A stretch of 64,000 nt of DNA from Peribacillus tepidiphilus (GTDB lineage Bacteria > Bacillota > Bacilli > Bacillales > DSM-1321), in the NCBI RefSeq assembly GCF_009466385.1, contig NZ_WIAQ01000024.1, positions 1-64,000 on the forward strand, in the 5' to 3' direction. The translations under genes were made by a program, and so were the position numbers. The first letter of the stretch is position 1, and every line of letters starts with the position of its first letter. Of the stretch, positions 41,906 to 51,745 are shown in pieces. The notes beneath the pieces were generated by a model. The model did no database searches, was not told the origin of the DNA, and was given only the letters and a program-made list of their open reading frames with translations.

Positions 41906-43849
41906 ATGGATTTCTTTGAACGATTTGCCGTACCTCATCCAAATGCAGCGATATATGCATCGATGGTTGCGATTGGTCTTACTGTGATCGGAATCATCGC
42001 CGGTTTAACCTATTTTAAAAAATGGGGCTATCTATGGCGTGAATGGTTAACTACTGTTGATCATAAACGGATCGGTATTATGTATCTACTATCTGCTTTG
42101 CTGATGCTATTCCGCGGTGGCGTAGATGCACTTATGATGCGTGCTCAACTTGCTAGACCAGAAAACACGCTACTAGATGCACAGCACTATAATGAAATTT
42201 TTACAACGCATGGGATCGTTATGATCCTCTTTATGGCTATGCCATTTATTATGTTCTTTATGAACTACATTGTTCCATTGCAAATTGGAGCTCGTGATGT
42301 AGCGTTTCCACGTTTGAATGCACTCAGTTTCTGGTTATTTTTCATGGGTGCAATGTTGTTCAATATCTCTTTTGTTATTGGTGGTTCTCCTGATGCAGGA
42401 TGGACTTCTTATTTCCCGCTTGCAAGTAACGAATTTAGTCCATCTGTAGGGACCAATTATTATATGATCTCCATTCAGATTGCTGGTATTGGAACATTAA
42501 TGACGGGAATTAACTTTATTACTACGATTCTCAAAATGAGAGCACCTGGTATGACGTTGATGAAAATGCCAATGTTCACATGGTCTGCCTTTATCGCTAG
42601 CGTCATCATTGTTTTCGCTTTCCCGGTTTTAACCGTGGCGCTTGCAATGGGAACGATGGACCGTCTATTTGGGACACAATTCTTTACAACTAGCAACGGC
42701 GGTATGGATATGCTTTGGGCGAACCTGTTTTGGGTTTGGGGACATCCTGAAGTGTACATCTTAATTTTGCCAGCATTCGGTCTCTATAGTGAGATAATCT
42801 CAACCTTTGCTCGCCGTAATCTATATGGCTATAAATCAATGGTTTGGTCAATGGTTGTCATCTCCCTGCTTTCATTCTTAGTATGGTTGCACCATTTCTT
42901 TACAATGGGTCAGGGGCCATTTACCAACAGTATCTTCTCGATTACAACAATGGCGATTGCCGTTCCAACCGGGGTGAAAATCTTTAACTGGTTATTCACA
43001 CTTTGGAAAGGGAAAATTGAAATTACCACTCCAATGCTTTATGCATTGCTTTTCATTCCGCTATTTACAATCGGCGGGGTGACAGGGGTAATGCTTGGAA
43101 TGTCAGCGGCTGATTATCAATACCATAATACGATGTTCCTAGTGGCTCATTTCCACATGGTAATCATTCCAGGTGTTGTGTTCGCGATGCTGGCTGGTCT
43201 CACATACTATTGGCCAAAAATTTTCGGTTACATGCTGAATGAAAAAATCGGGAAATTGACAGCATGGATTATCGCAATAAGCACACTCTTAGCATTTATG
43301 CCAATGTTTATTACTGGATTAGATGGCCAGGCTCGTCGTATGTACACGTATTCTGAATCAACTGGATTTGGACCATTCAATATGGTTTCATTTATCGGAG
43401 CACTTGGACTAGCGGTAGGATTTGTGTTAATTGTCTACAACATCTACTACAGCACACGTTATGCTTCAAGAAATATCAGTTCCGATCCATGGGATGCACG
43501 TACACTTGAGTGGGCTACTCATACTCCTGTGCCGGAATATAACTTTGCTATAGTGCCGCAAGTCAATTCAATTGAAGCACTGTGGGATGCTAAGAAAAAA
43601 GGTCATATATTATTCAAAGACCCATATAAAAAAATTCATATGCCAAACAACAGCGGTGTACCGTTTATCATGAGTTGTATCTTCTTTGTATGGGGATTCT
43701 CATTTGTATTCAGTTTGTGGATCCCTGTTATCTTTACAACAATTGGAATCTTTGCTTGCATGGCTCACCGATCATTCGAGAAAGATGACGGTCGCTACAT
43801 CTCTGTTGAAGAAATTGAAGAAACAGAAACAAAATTGCGAGGTGCCTAA
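41906..43849 (+). CDS. qoxB: cytochrome aa3 quinol oxidase subunit I
   Basis: 647 residues, about 14-15 helices, the haem-copper catalytic subunit. Landmarks: TTVDHKRIGIMY at the start of the core, HGIVMILFMAMPF (haem a ligand), WGHPEVYILILPAFG (CuB His and the cross-linked Tyr), WLHHFFTMGQGP (two CuB His) and VAHFHMVIIPG (haem ligands). It reduces O2 to water with menaquinol electrons. AAGGAG lies 8 bases before the ATG; the gene follows qoxA by 63 bp and precedes qoxC by 3 bp. Confidence 0.96.
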   Translation: MDFFERFAVPHPNAAIYASMVAIGLTVIGIIAGLTYFKKWGYLWREWLTTVDHKRIGIMYLLSALLMLFRGGVDALMMRAQLARPENTLLDAQHYNEIFTTHGIVMILFMAMPFIMFFMNYIVPLQIGARDVAFPRLNALSFWLFFMGAMLFNISFVIGGSPDAGWTSYFPLASNEFSPSVGTNYYMISIQIAGIGTLMTGINFITTILKMRAPGMTLMKMPMFTWSAFIASVIIVFAFPVLTVALAMGTMDRLFGTQFFTTSNGGMDMLWANLFWVWGHPEVYILILPAFGLYSEIISTFARRNLYGYKSMVWSMVVISLLSFLVWLHHFFTMGQGPFTNSIFSITTMAIAVPTGVKIFNWLFTLWKGKIEITTPMLYALLFIPLFTIGGVTGVMLGMSAADYQYHNTMFLVAHFHMVIIPGVVFAMLAGLTYYWPKIFGYMLNEKIGKLTAWIIAISTLLAFMPMFITGLDGQARRMYTYSESTGFGPFNMVSFIGALGLAVGFVLIVYNIYYSTRYASRNISSDPWDARTLEWATHTPVPEYNFAIVPQVNSIEALWDAKKKGHILFKDPYKKIHMPNNSGVPFIMSCIFFVWGFSFVFSLWIPVIFTTIGIFACMAHRSFEKDDGRYISVEEIEETETKLRGA

Positions 43850-43852
43850 AAA

Positions 43853-44449
43853 ATGAAAATTGATCACTCGCTGCCACTTGAATATAGTACGGAAGAAAAT
43901 CGCTTAAAGGTCTTAGGATTTTGGATCTTCCTAGGTGCCGAAATTATGCTTTTTGCTACGCTTTTTGCGTCCTATTTTACATTAGAGAATCGGACGGGAA
44001 GTGGCCCTACTGGAGCAGAGATTTTCCAAATCACTCCAGTTCTAATTGAAACAATCGTACTTTTAACAAGCAGTTTCACCATTGGTCTTGGAATTCATGC
44101 CATGCGCCTTGGCAAACAAAAAGCGATGATGGCATTCTTTATGATCACGCTTTTTCTTGGCCTAGGATTTTTGGCAGTTGAAATTTATGAGTTCGTTCAC
44201 TATGTTCACATAGGAGCTGGAATACAAACCAGCGCATTTACATCAATCCTATTAACAACGTTAGGAACGCATGGAGCCCATGTTACACTTGGGATTTTTT
44301 GGGGATTATTTATCATCCTGCAAGTAGTAAAACGCGGGTTGACTCCTCAAACAGCCAATAAAGCATTTATTTTCTCTCTGTACTGGCATTTCCTAGATGT
44401 AGTTTGGATCTTCATCTTTAGCTTCATCTATTTGAAAGGAATGATGTAA
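43853..44449 (+). CDS. qoxC: cytochrome aa3 quinol oxidase subunit III
   Basis: 198 residues with five membrane helices, COX3 family. FWIFLGAEIMLFATLFASYF, THGAHVTLGIFWG and YWHFLDVVWIFIF are diagnostic. It starts 3 bp after qoxB and ends 2 bp before qoxD, within the same transcript. It assists assembly and stability of the oxidase and has no redox centres. Confidence 0.95.
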   Translation: MKIDHSLPLEYSTEENRLKVLGFWIFLGAEIMLFATLFASYFTLENRTGSGPTGAEIFQITPVLIETIVLLTSSFTIGLGIHAMRLGKQKAMMAFFMITLFLGLGFLAVEIYEFVHYVHIGAGIQTSAFTSILLTTLGTHGAHVTLGIFWGLFIILQVVKRGLTPQTANKAFIFSLYWHFLDVVWIFIFSFIYLKGMM

Positions 44450-44451
44450 AT

Positions 44452-44736
44452 ATGAGCGAGTTATTCCCACGTAAACAAGTAATGGGCTTTGTCTATTCAT
44501 TAATCCTTACAGCAGCTGCTGTAGCAGTGTACTTCCTTGATCTGTCGTTCACAGTAGGTATGACGGTGCTGCTTGTAACAGCATTCTTGCAAGCTGGACT
44601 TCAGTTAATAGTATTCATGCATGCTGGTGAAACCGAAGATAAAGGAGCTATTTATACGAATATTTACTACGGATTTATCATAGCCTTAGTTACAATCTTT
44701 GGTACATTATTAGCCATGGTTTGGGATATGATGTAA
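44452..44736 (+). CDS. qoxD: cytochrome aa3 quinol oxidase subunit IV
   Basis: 94 residues, three membrane helices, COX4_pro family: KQVMGFVYSLILTAAAVAVY, then LQLIVFMHAGETEDKG and the last helix ending VWDMM. Last gene of qoxABCD, 2 bp after qoxC, followed by a terminator. Confidence 0.94.
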   Translation: MSELFPRKQVMGFVYSLILTAAAVAVYFLDLSFTVGMTVLLVTAFLQAGLQLIVFMHAGETEDKGAIYTNIYYGFIIALVTIFGTLLAMVWDMM

Positions 44737-44752
44737 TTCGTGCATTAAAATG

Positions 44753-44799
44753 GGCTGTTCCATAAGTCGGAAGAACTGACTTATGGCAGCCTTTTATTG
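44753..44799 (+). terminator. terminator of qoxABCD
   Basis: GGCTG and CCATAAGTC pair with GACTTATGG and CAGCC (to 44791), followed by TTTTATT. Confidence 0.8.
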
Positions 44800-44924
44800 T
44801 AAAAAAAAATCGCATTTGGCCCTGACGACCGATTTCTTGATCCTAAATACCGATTTCCTGTACATTTGGTAAGAAAAATACTAAAAAATATTGAGAAAAA
44901 TTTTATTTTCTTAATGTGTTTTCT

Positions 44925-45197
44925 TCAGAAGGGCTTTTGAGACAGACGTTTTTTTTTTTGCTTGATGTGAACGATCTCAATTCCTTTATATGTTTTGTCT
45001 AACATTTCCTCCGTCGCTACAAAGAATACACCGATCAGAAAGATAAAAACAGCACCTATTACTGCTCCAATACCAACTGAAGTTAAAATACCGTAACCGC
45101 TTTCATAAAAACCGAGTAAAAACATAATGATTCCAATTGTAAGGACTGTTAGACCAACATACTTCACAGCATTTAGTATTTTCACTTTCGATTTCAT
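44925..45197 (-). CDS. small membrane protein, two helices, unknown function
   Basis: 90 residues. Two hydrophobic helices (VGLTVLTIGIIMFLLGFY and GIGAVIGAVFIFLIGVFFVA) with basic ends (MKSKVKILN; HIKQKKKRLSQ). ATG at 45197 or GTG at 45203 are both possible: GGGAGG precedes them at 10 and 4 bases. It is leftward, between qox and the PLP enzyme gene. No family recognised. Confidence 0.65.
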   Translation of the reverse strand: MKSKVKILNAVKYVGLTVLTIGIIMFLLGFYESGYGILTSVGIGAVIGAVFIFLIGVFFVATEEMLDKTYKGIEIVHIKQKKKRLSQKPF

Positions 45198-45283
45198 GTC
45201 CACTCATCCTCCCTCTTTATAATTTATTATTCATTTTGTTCACAGAATTGTCAAACTTTTTTTATTGTTTTTACACATTTTAC

Positions 45284-45310
45284 TTGACAGTTAAAGGAAC
45301 AGTTTATAAT
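45284..45310 (+). promoter_or_regulatory. candidate sigma-A promoter for the PLP enzyme gene
   Basis: TTGACA (45284-45289) and TATAAT (45305-45310) are both perfect hexamers, but the spacer is 15 bp rather than 17. It lies 149 bp before the TTG start. Confidence 0.5.
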
Positions 45311-45458
45311 TGTTGATTTTTCATTTTATTTGTTTGAAAATATTGAATATAAATACTATTTCTTTGTTTTTTAAAAAAGATTCATTTTTCAGGAGGTCAA
45401 ATCTAATTTAAAGAAATTAGTAATCAAAGTAATCATATAAAGTAGAGGAGAGAGAAAT

Positions 45459-46664
45459 TTGAACAAACTTACGGATCATAAAGGGATTAATCTCGAGGGA
45501 CTTCAAAATGAAACCTTGGTTGTACATGCTGATGATAGGATGACGGATGAACGGACGTTGGCACCAGCTATTTATTATTCGGCAACGTTCCGTGCAGAAG
45601 ATGCGACGGAATTTGCAGAGATGGCGGGTACACCACGTCATTCTCAATATTACACTCGTTACGGTAATCCAGTACATGCACGTGTACAGAAGGTGCTTGC
45701 TGAGCTTGAAGGTACGGAAACCGCTCTGGTGACCGGTTCTGGGATGGGGGCCATTGCTACGACGATCCTAGCATTGGTAAGTGCAGGCGACCATGTGATT
45801 GCGCAAACTCGGCATTATATGAGTACAGCAAAGATAATGGATGAGATGCTCCCCCGATTTGGAGTAGAAGTGACAGTGGTCGAGCAATCAGATGCGTCTG
45901 CTTTTGCCGAAGCGATCCGCCCCAATACAAAACTTATCATGCTGGAAACACCAGCCAATCCAACAATGGTGGTAACTGATTTGGCTGCCGTGGCTGAGTT
46001 AGCCCGCCCACGAGGCATCATTGTAGTGGCTGACAATACATTCGCATCGCCAATCAATCAGCGTCCTCATGATCTGGGTGTCGATGTTGTCGTCCACAGT
46101 GCAACAAAATATTTGGGAGGCCACCATGATATAACAGCGGGTGTGATTTGTACAAGTGAGGAGTTAGCAGGACGTATTTGGGACACGCATATCTCTATTG
46201 GCTCTGTTCTCTCACCTATGGACGCTTGGCTATTATTGCGTGGTTTGCGTACGTTGCCAATGCGAATTGAGCGCATCAACAGCAACGCGCTCGCCTTGGC
46301 CCAGTTTTTGGAGGAACAGCCTCAGGTAGAGCGGGTATATTACCCTGGCCTTGCCAGCCATCCACAACACGAACTGGCGAAACGACAGATGAAAGGGTTC
46401 GGCGGAATGATTGCCTTTGCTATAAAGGGTGGATATGATGCAACTCAGCGCTTTGTTTCTGCATTGAAACTGTCTCAAAACGCAGTTAGTCTGGGAGGTG
46501 TTGATTCGCTGGTGGTACATACAGCTGCGATGTGGGCAGGAGTGATGAGTGAGGAGCAAATGCAGACAGCTGGGATTCCGGCGAATTTCGTACGCTATTC
46601 CGTTGGTATTGAGCATATCGATGACCTAAAAGCAGATATCCTGCAGGCTTTGCAGTTGGTATAA
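45459..46664 (+). CDS. trans-sulfuration family PLP enzyme (methionine gamma-lyase / cystathionine-type)
   Basis: 401 residues, Cys/Met metabolism PLP family. It shows YTRYGNPVHARVQKVLAELE, GSGMGAIATTILALVSAGDH (phosphate binding), ETPANPTM, VADNTFASP and the PLP lysine in HSATKYLGGH, and ends SVGIEHIDDLKADI. Members cleave or form C-S bonds with methionine, cystathionine, homocysteine or O-acyl-homoserine; active-site differences among these cannot be settled by eye. The start is TTG 45459 with GAGGAGAG upstream. Codon choice is visibly GC-richer than the neighbours (ACGTTGGCACC, CGCCCAC), hinting at transfer. No sulfur gene is adjacent. Confidence 0.85.
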   Translation: MNKLTDHKGINLEGLQNETLVVHADDRMTDERTLAPAIYYSATFRAEDATEFAEMAGTPRHSQYYTRYGNPVHARVQKVLAELEGTETALVTGSGMGAIATTILALVSAGDHVIAQTRHYMSTAKIMDEMLPRFGVEVTVVEQSDASAFAEAIRPNTKLIMLETPANPTMVVTDLAAVAELARPRGIIVVADNTFASPINQRPHDLGVDVVVHSATKYLGGHHDITAGVICTSEELAGRIWDTHISIGSVLSPMDAWLLLRGLRTLPMRIERINSNALALAQFLEEQPQVERVYYPGLASHPQHELAKRQMKGFGGMIAFAIKGGYDATQRFVSALKLSQNAVSLGGVDSLVVHTAAMWAGVMSEEQMQTAGIPANFVRYSVGIEHIDDLKADILQALQLV

Positions 46665-46911
46665 CATTTACAGGATCACAACTTTCATGCAAATCATTTT
46701 AATGATCATGCGGAGTTGAAGATTTGGATTCCATGTATAGATTCATCAATATCTTATGAAAGGAAAGAAGATAAACGAATAACTATTTCTGGTCATGAAT
46801 CAAATGGGCGCGTTTCTATAAAGGAACGCGCTCTTAGTGCATATATAAAAGGAATTTTAAGGAAATGGTCAAATAGACATGATAAAAGAAGTTAGGTAGG
46901 AGGAAGAGATT

Positions 46912-47949
46912 TTGGATATCAAACAATCATCGGAAAGATTTAAGAATTTTGCTGTCTTAGAGTGTAAGGGATCTAGTGATTTGTATGAATTCCTTTCATT
47001 AAAAATTGCAGTTGATTACGAATTACTAAAATTAAGTTTACACGCTCAACAAGGGCAGCCTGTACCTAACTTACTTCTAGGGGCAGTTCATTACATCATG
47101 CTAAAAGGAATTGATCATCCTTTGCGTGAGTTTTATCCAAGTTTAGTAAAGAATCCAAAAAAGGTTGAAGAATCTTTCTATTATTTTAAGGATTTTTGTA
47201 TGACTAATTCAAAAGAAATTGCATCAATTCTTCATAATAAAAGAGTTCAAACAAATGAAGTAAGACGTTGTTCATATCTTTATCCTACTTTTTGTTACAT
47301 CTATCAAAAGGTTTCTACTCCATTATCAATTATTGAGATTGGAACAAGTGCGGGTCTTCTATTATTATGGGATAACTACTCGTACTCCTATGGAAATCAA
47401 TCGATTTATGGAAATAAGGACTCAGCTCTCCATTTAAAGTCTAAAATTAGAGAAGGTGAACAGCCTTTCCTTCTTCCAAATAGTCCACCTATCCACTCAA
47501 GATTAGGTTTTGATTTAAACATTATTGATTTAAGGAATGAGGAAGAGTACTTATGGTTAAAAGCCCTTATCTGGCCAGAACATAAAGAAAGGTTAGAAAT
47601 CTTTGAAACAGCTGCAAAACAATTTCGTAAAGATCCTCCAAAACTTGTAGAAGGTGACGGAGTAAATCTTATCAAAGATTATGCTGAACAGGTACCAATT
47701 AATAGTACACTTTGTATTTTTCACACTCATGTAGCCAATCAAATGCCAGATCATGTGAAAAATGATCTGTTAAATAAAGTCAAAGAAATTGGAACTAAGA
47801 GGAACGTTTTTCATGTGTATAACAATATATGGGACAGGAAATTACATCTGGATTATTTTATGGATGGTAAAGAGCACAATGAAGTAATTGGAGAGACAGA
47901 TGGACACGGAAGATGGTTTGATTGGAAATTAGGTTGGATTGTCACCTAA
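46912..47949 (+). CDS. DUF2332 family protein
   Basis: 345 residues. FKNFAVLECKGSSDLYEFLSLKIA opens, with QPVPNLLLGAVHYIML, SLIEIGTSAGLLLLWDNYSY-type motif (IIEIGTSAGLLLLWD) and FHTHVANQMP later, all typical of DUF2332. The GTSAG stretch looks like a SAM-binding glycine-rich loop, so a methyltransferase-like fold is plausible, but the family function is unknown. TTG start at 46912 with GGAGGAAG upstream. It stands alone. Confidence 0.85.
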   Translation: MDIKQSSERFKNFAVLECKGSSDLYEFLSLKIAVDYELLKLSLHAQQGQPVPNLLLGAVHYIMLKGIDHPLREFYPSLVKNPKKVEESFYYFKDFCMTNSKEIASILHNKRVQTNEVRRCSYLYPTFCYIYQKVSTPLSIIEIGTSAGLLLLWDNYSYSYGNQSIYGNKDSALHLKSKIREGEQPFLLPNSPPIHSRLGFDLNIIDLRNEEEYLWLKALIWPEHKERLEIFETAAKQFRKDPPKLVEGDGVNLIKDYAEQVPINSTLCIFHTHVANQMPDHVKNDLLNKVKEIGTKRNVFHVYNNIWDRKLHLDYFMDGKEHNEVIGETDGHGRWFDWKLGWIVT

Positions 47950-48316
47950 TGATATTTTTACCCAACAAACATTGAGGTTTTCACGTGCTTTCCGTGTTAC
48001 TAGAATTGCCTAAATTTGGACTTATTTATTAAGATACGTGTCCTTTATAAGACCATGATGTAAGGAAATAGGAGTATATTCGAGTATTTTTAAGAATAGA
48101 GTGATTTTTCTATACTCAACTTTTCCTGAACGTACTATATCAACAGATATGATTGATTACAAACTTTGCCAACTATATTGAAAAAAAACTACAATAGAAA
48201 GGTAACCGTATTATCAAATAACAAAAGATGGTGCCGGGCCCTTTTAAAATTTTTTGACACTACGCACAGTAATTGAAAAGGACTCCCCATTGATACGTAC
48301 AAAGGATGGTGATTTA
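47950..48316. other. gene-free stretch before opuA
   Basis: AT-rich, no small gene seen. A TTTTTTGACACTACGCAC segment (near 48250) resembles the TTTTGACACTACC beside the transposase-like fragment at 128, perhaps the trace of a common element end. A ribosome-like AAAGGATGGTGA lies before the opuAA start. Confidence 0.4.
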
Positions 48317-49663
48317 ATGAAGAAGATCGAAGTTCGAAATGTAACTAAGATCTTTGGTAAGTCAAAAAGGGCTATTCAACTTTTACATGAGGGTGAAACC
48401 AAACAAACGATTTTAAAGAAAACAGGGGCTACAGTTGGTGTGAACCAGGCTAGCTTTGAAGTAGAAGCCGGTGAAATATTTGTCATCATGGGCTTATCTG
48501 GTAGCGGAAAGTCAACATTAGTCCGGATGATAAATCGTCTGATTGATCCAACTGTTGGTGAGATATTCATTGATGGCGAAGATATTGTAAAAATGAATAA
48601 AGAGCAGCTAAGAGAAGTGCGCCGTAAAAAGATAAGCATGGTCTTCCAAAAATTTGCTCTTCTTCCTCATCGAACAGTCCTAGAAAATACAGAATATGGT
48701 TTAGAAGTACAGGGCGTTTCCAAAGAAACACGGTCAAAAAAAGCAATGGACGCATTAAAGCTGGTTGGGCTTGAAGGGTATGAAAACCAATCTCCGCAGC
48801 AATTAAGTGGTGGAATGCAGCAAAGAGTAGGGCTGGCTCGAGCATTAGCCAATGATGCTGATATTTTACTGATGGATGAGGCCTTTAGTGCTCTAGATCC
48901 ATTAATTAGAAAAGATATGCAGGATGAGCTTCTTGAGCTTCAATCTACCATGAAAAAAACCATTGTGTTCATAACTCATGATCTAGATGAGGCACTTCGG
49001 ATTGGTGATCGAATTGCCCTCATGAAAGATGGTTCCATTGTCCAAATTGGAACGCCTGAAGAAATCCTAATGAACCCTTCGAACGACTATGTTGAGAGAT
49101 TCGTAGAGGATGTGGACTTATCTAAAGTATTAACCGCCGGTCATGTCATGAAACGGGCTGAATCCGTTTCAATCGATAAAGGACCGAGAGTTGCTCTCCA
49201 AATCATGAGAGAACTAGGAATCTCGAGTATTTATGTCGTTGATAAAAAGAAAACCTTATTGGGGGCTATTACGGCTTCGGATGCAAAAGAGGCCCTCGAT
49301 CGAAGCGAAGGATTGCAGAATTTTTTAATTTCGGATGTACCAACTGTCTCACCGGATACCTTACTAACTGATTTATTTGAAAAAGTTTCAACAGCCTCTA
49401 TTCCAGTCGCTGTCGTAGATGAAAATAAACGCTTAACTGGAATTCTGGTTAGAGGGGCTGTCATTGGAGCACTAGCTGGGAACAATCATGACATAAACCA
49501 TTTAAAAAATGCATCATTAGAAGTGGCCGCAAGCCAATTAAGTCAGTCAAGAAACACAATGAAATTAAACCTATCGGGCCAAACCATCCAATTGGAAGAA
49601 ACGAAGCAATCGGTTGAATCAAATCCAGGCCAATCCCTCCACTTCAATAAGGAGGTGAACTAA
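48317..49663 (+). CDS. opuAA: glycine betaine/proline ABC transporter ATP-binding protein
   Basis: 448 residues, ProV/OpuAA family. It has the N-terminal [20 protein letters not shown], Walker [11 protein letters not shown]-loop [16 protein letters not shown], signature [15 protein letters not shown], Walker [17 protein letters not shown] and H in FITHDLDEA. Two CBS domains follow (about residues 275-400; GHVMKR..., [13 protein letters not shown]), which in OpuA sense ionic strength. ATG 48317 is preferred over the frame from 48254. It is one base from opuAB. It drives uptake of glycine betaine under osmotic stress. Confidence 0.93.
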   Translation: MKKIEVRNVTKIFGKSKRAIQLLHEGETKQTILKKTGATVGVNQASFEVEAGEIFVIMGLSGSGKSTLVRMINRLIDPTVGEIFIDGEDIVKMNKEQLREVRRKKISMVFQKFALLPHRTVLENTEYGLEVQGVSKETRSKKAMDALKLVGLEGYENQSPQQLSGGMQQRVGLARALANDADILLMDEAFSALDPLIRKDMQDELLELQSTMKKTIVFITHDLDEALRIGDRIALMKDGSIVQIGTPEEILMNPSNDYVERFVEDVDLSKVLTAGHVMKRAESVSIDKGPRVALQIMRELGISSIYVVDKKKTLLGAITASDAKEALDRSEGLQNFLISDVPTVSPDTLLTDLFEKVSTASIPVAVVDENKRLTGILVRGAVIGALAGNNHDINHLKNASLEVAASQLSQSRNTMKLNLSGQTIQLEETKQSVESNPGQSLHFNKEVN

Positions 49664-49664
49664 C

Positions 49665-50516
49665 ATGGAAAAATGGCTTCCAAAGGTACCTATTGCGGAT
49701 TGGGTCGATGTGTTTGTTAACTGGCTAACCGATAATTTAGAAGAGGCTTTTAATGGAATTACCAATGTACTAGAAACACTTGTGGAAGGAATGTTCACCG
49801 GTTTTAGCTATATTCCATCCTACTTATTTATGATTCTATTAACTTTGCTTGCATGGAAGATTGCGAATAAAGGCATTGCCATTTTTACATGTATAGGTTT
49901 ATTCTTAATCGCCAATCTTGGCTACTGGGACCAAATGCTTTATACACTAGCACTTGTGTTAGCAGCCGTCATTATTTCTATTCTATTAGGAATCCCAATC
50001 GGCATATGGGCTTCCCAAAAACAAACAGTTAAACAAATCGTTACTCCAATATTAGACTTTATGCAAACAATGCCTGCCTTTGTCTACTTAATTCCCGCTA
50101 TTTTCTTCTTTAATATTGGGGTTGTCCCAGGCGTTGTGGCTTCGGTTATTTTTTCCATGCCGCCTACTATCCGGTTAACAATACTCGGAATTCAGCAAGT
50201 TCCTGCAGATATTATTGAAGCAACAGAAGCATTTGGCTCGACAACCAGCCAAAGATTGCTAAAAGTCCAGCTGCCGCTTGCGATGCCCACGATTATGGCA
50301 GGGATCAACCAAAGCATTATGCTTGCTTTATCAATGGTGGTGATCGCCTCTATGGTCGGAGCACCAGGACTAGGTGCTGATGTGTATCGAGCCGTTACCC
50401 AAATTCAAATTGGTAAAGGTTTTGAGGCCGGTCTGTCGATTGTAGTGATCGCCATAATTCTCGATCGGATTACCCAAAATATAGGAAACAATAAAAAACA
50501 AGGGGGAGCTGTGTAA
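49665..50516 (+). CDS. opuAB: glycine betaine ABC transporter permease
   Basis: 283 residues with about 6-7 helices, ProW/OpuAB family. VPIADWVDVFVNWLTDNLEEAF at the N-terminus and the EAA loop IIEATEAFGSTTSQRLLKVQLPLAMPTI are diagnostic, followed by LALSMVVIASMVGAPGLG. AAGGAGG precedes the ATG. It lies between opuAA (1 bp) and opuAC (1 bp) in one operon. Confidence 0.93.
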   Translation: MEKWLPKVPIADWVDVFVNWLTDNLEEAFNGITNVLETLVEGMFTGFSYIPSYLFMILLTLLAWKIANKGIAIFTCIGLFLIANLGYWDQMLYTLALVLAAVIISILLGIPIGIWASQKQTVKQIVTPILDFMQTMPAFVYLIPAIFFFNIGVVPGVVASVIFSMPPTIRLTILGIQQVPADIIEATEAFGSTTSQRLLKVQLPLAMPTIMAGINQSIMLALSMVVIASMVGAPGLGADVYRAVTQIQIGKGFEAGLSIVVIAIILDRITQNIGNNKKQGGAV

Positions 50517-50517
50517 T

Positions 50518-51411
50518 ATGATGAAGAAATGGATGCTCATGCTGTTTGCTGCATTATTGACAGTAGGACTTGCCGCTTGCGGCTCAGACAAAACAAGTAA
50601 GGATGAAGAAGGTGCCTCTTCCTCAGTAGGTGACAGCGTAGACCACAAAATTGTCGGGATTGACCCAGGTGCCGGCCTTATGAAGGCTACTGCCAAAGTC
50701 ATCGATGAATATGGTTTAGACGATTGGACACTTGTGGAAGGTTCAAGTGCCGCGATGACAGCTGCTCTAAAAAAAGCGTATGACAAAAAAGAACCGATTA
50801 TCGTAACAGGATGGACTCCTCATTGGATGTTCGCTAAATTAGATTTAAAATACCTAGACGATCCAAATGGCGTTTTTGGGAAAGAAGAAACCATAAATAC
50901 CATTGTAAGGAAAGGTTTAAAAAACGATCTGCCGGATGCATACATAGTTCTTGACCAATTCAATTGGACGGCAGAAGATATGGCAGTTGTGATGAATAAT
51001 ATCCAAGCTGGAGACTCCCCAGAAGATGCTGCAGCGAAATGGGTAAAAGATCATGCTGATAAGGTAGCCGAATGGACAAACGGCGCCAACAAAGTATCCG
51101 GCGATAAAATCACACTCGGTTATGTTGCGTGGGATAGTGAGATTGCCAGTACCAATGTCATTGGAAAAGTCTTAACAGACCTAGGCTACCAAGTCACACT
51201 TCGTCAAGTAGAAGCAGGACCAATGTGGACAGGAGTGGCGGATGGAAGCTTAGATGCTCACGTTGCCGGCTGGTTACCATCCACCCACGCTGACTACTAT
51301 GAAAAGTATGAAGGAAAATTCGAAGATTTAGGCCAAAACCTAACAGGAACAAAACTTGGTCTAGTAGTCCCTGCGTATATGGATATTAACTCCATTGAAG
51401 ATTTAAAATAA
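50518..51411 (+). CDS. opuAC: glycine betaine-binding lipoprotein
   Basis: 297 residues. Lipobox LAAC, then the OpuAC fold: KIVGIDPGAGLMKATAKVI, LVEGSSAAMTAALKKAY, VTGWTPHWMFAKLDLKYL and later GYVAWDSEIASTNVIG with WLPSTHADYY. Tryptophans in these loops form the aromatic cage for the trimethylammonium group. Single-domain form as in Bacillus OpuAC. GGGGGAG precedes the ATG. It ends the opuA operon, followed by a strong terminator. Confidence 0.93.
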   Translation: MMKKWMLMLFAALLTVGLAACGSDKTSKDEEGASSSVGDSVDHKIVGIDPGAGLMKATAKVIDEYGLDDWTLVEGSSAAMTAALKKAYDKKEPIIVTGWTPHWMFAKLDLKYLDDPNGVFGKEETINTIVRKGLKNDLPDAYIVLDQFNWTAEDMAVVMNNIQAGDSPEDAAAKWVKDHADKVAEWTNGANKVSGDKITLGYVAWDSEIASTNVIGKVLTDLGYQVTLRQVEAGPMWTGVADGSLDAHVAGWLPSTHADYYEKYEGKFEDLGQNLTGTKLGLVVPAYMDINSIEDLK

Positions 51412-51420
51412 CGGGAACTT

Positions 51421-51450
51421 CGGGCGGTGTACAGTCACCGCCCGTTTTTT
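51421..51450 (+). terminator. terminator of opuA
   Basis: CGGGCGGTG (51421-51429) pairs with CACCGCCCG (51436-51444), followed by six T. A partial inverted copy (CACCACCCGAAG) follows at about 51472. Confidence 0.85.
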
Positions 51451-51577
51451 GCAGGGTTTAGTTGACTGTCACCACCCGAAGTTTGATAGATTTTGTCGAA
51501 AGATTGCTAGATGGAGAGTCTTCATTTTCATGTATAGGTGTGAAAAGATGTAATAGGAAGTATTCGTGAGTACTAAG

Positions 51578-51652
51578 AAAACTCCTTTGTAGAAGACTTG
51601 TATGATGTAAGGAACCATACAAGGTCAACACCTTCTGCAATAGGAGTTTTTT
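51578..51652. repeat. 75-bp structured repeat, copy 1
   Basis: AAAACTCCTTTGTAGAAG at the left and CTTCTGCAATAGGAGTTTT at the right are inverted repeats, with inner TTGTATG/CATACAA pairing. A copy about 90% identical lies in the same orientation at 61689-61764. It ends in a T-run, so it could act as a terminator or be a small non-autonomous element. Confidence 0.75.
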
Positions 51653-51745
51653 CATTTTCGAACATATTTTTTATCTAGTTATTTACGTTCATGCAATGAT
51701 GGTGGGTTAGGCGCCATAAATAGTATAAAGACAAGGATCTGTCAC

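Noticed and set aside
45204-45458. SAM or T-box leader before the trans-sulfuration enzyme
   Set aside because: The leader is AT-rich with no kink-turn, specifier or T-box sequence and no terminator stem.
47950-48316. Riboswitch or small RNA before opuA
   Set aside because: No conserved core or convincing stem was found in this AT-rich gap.
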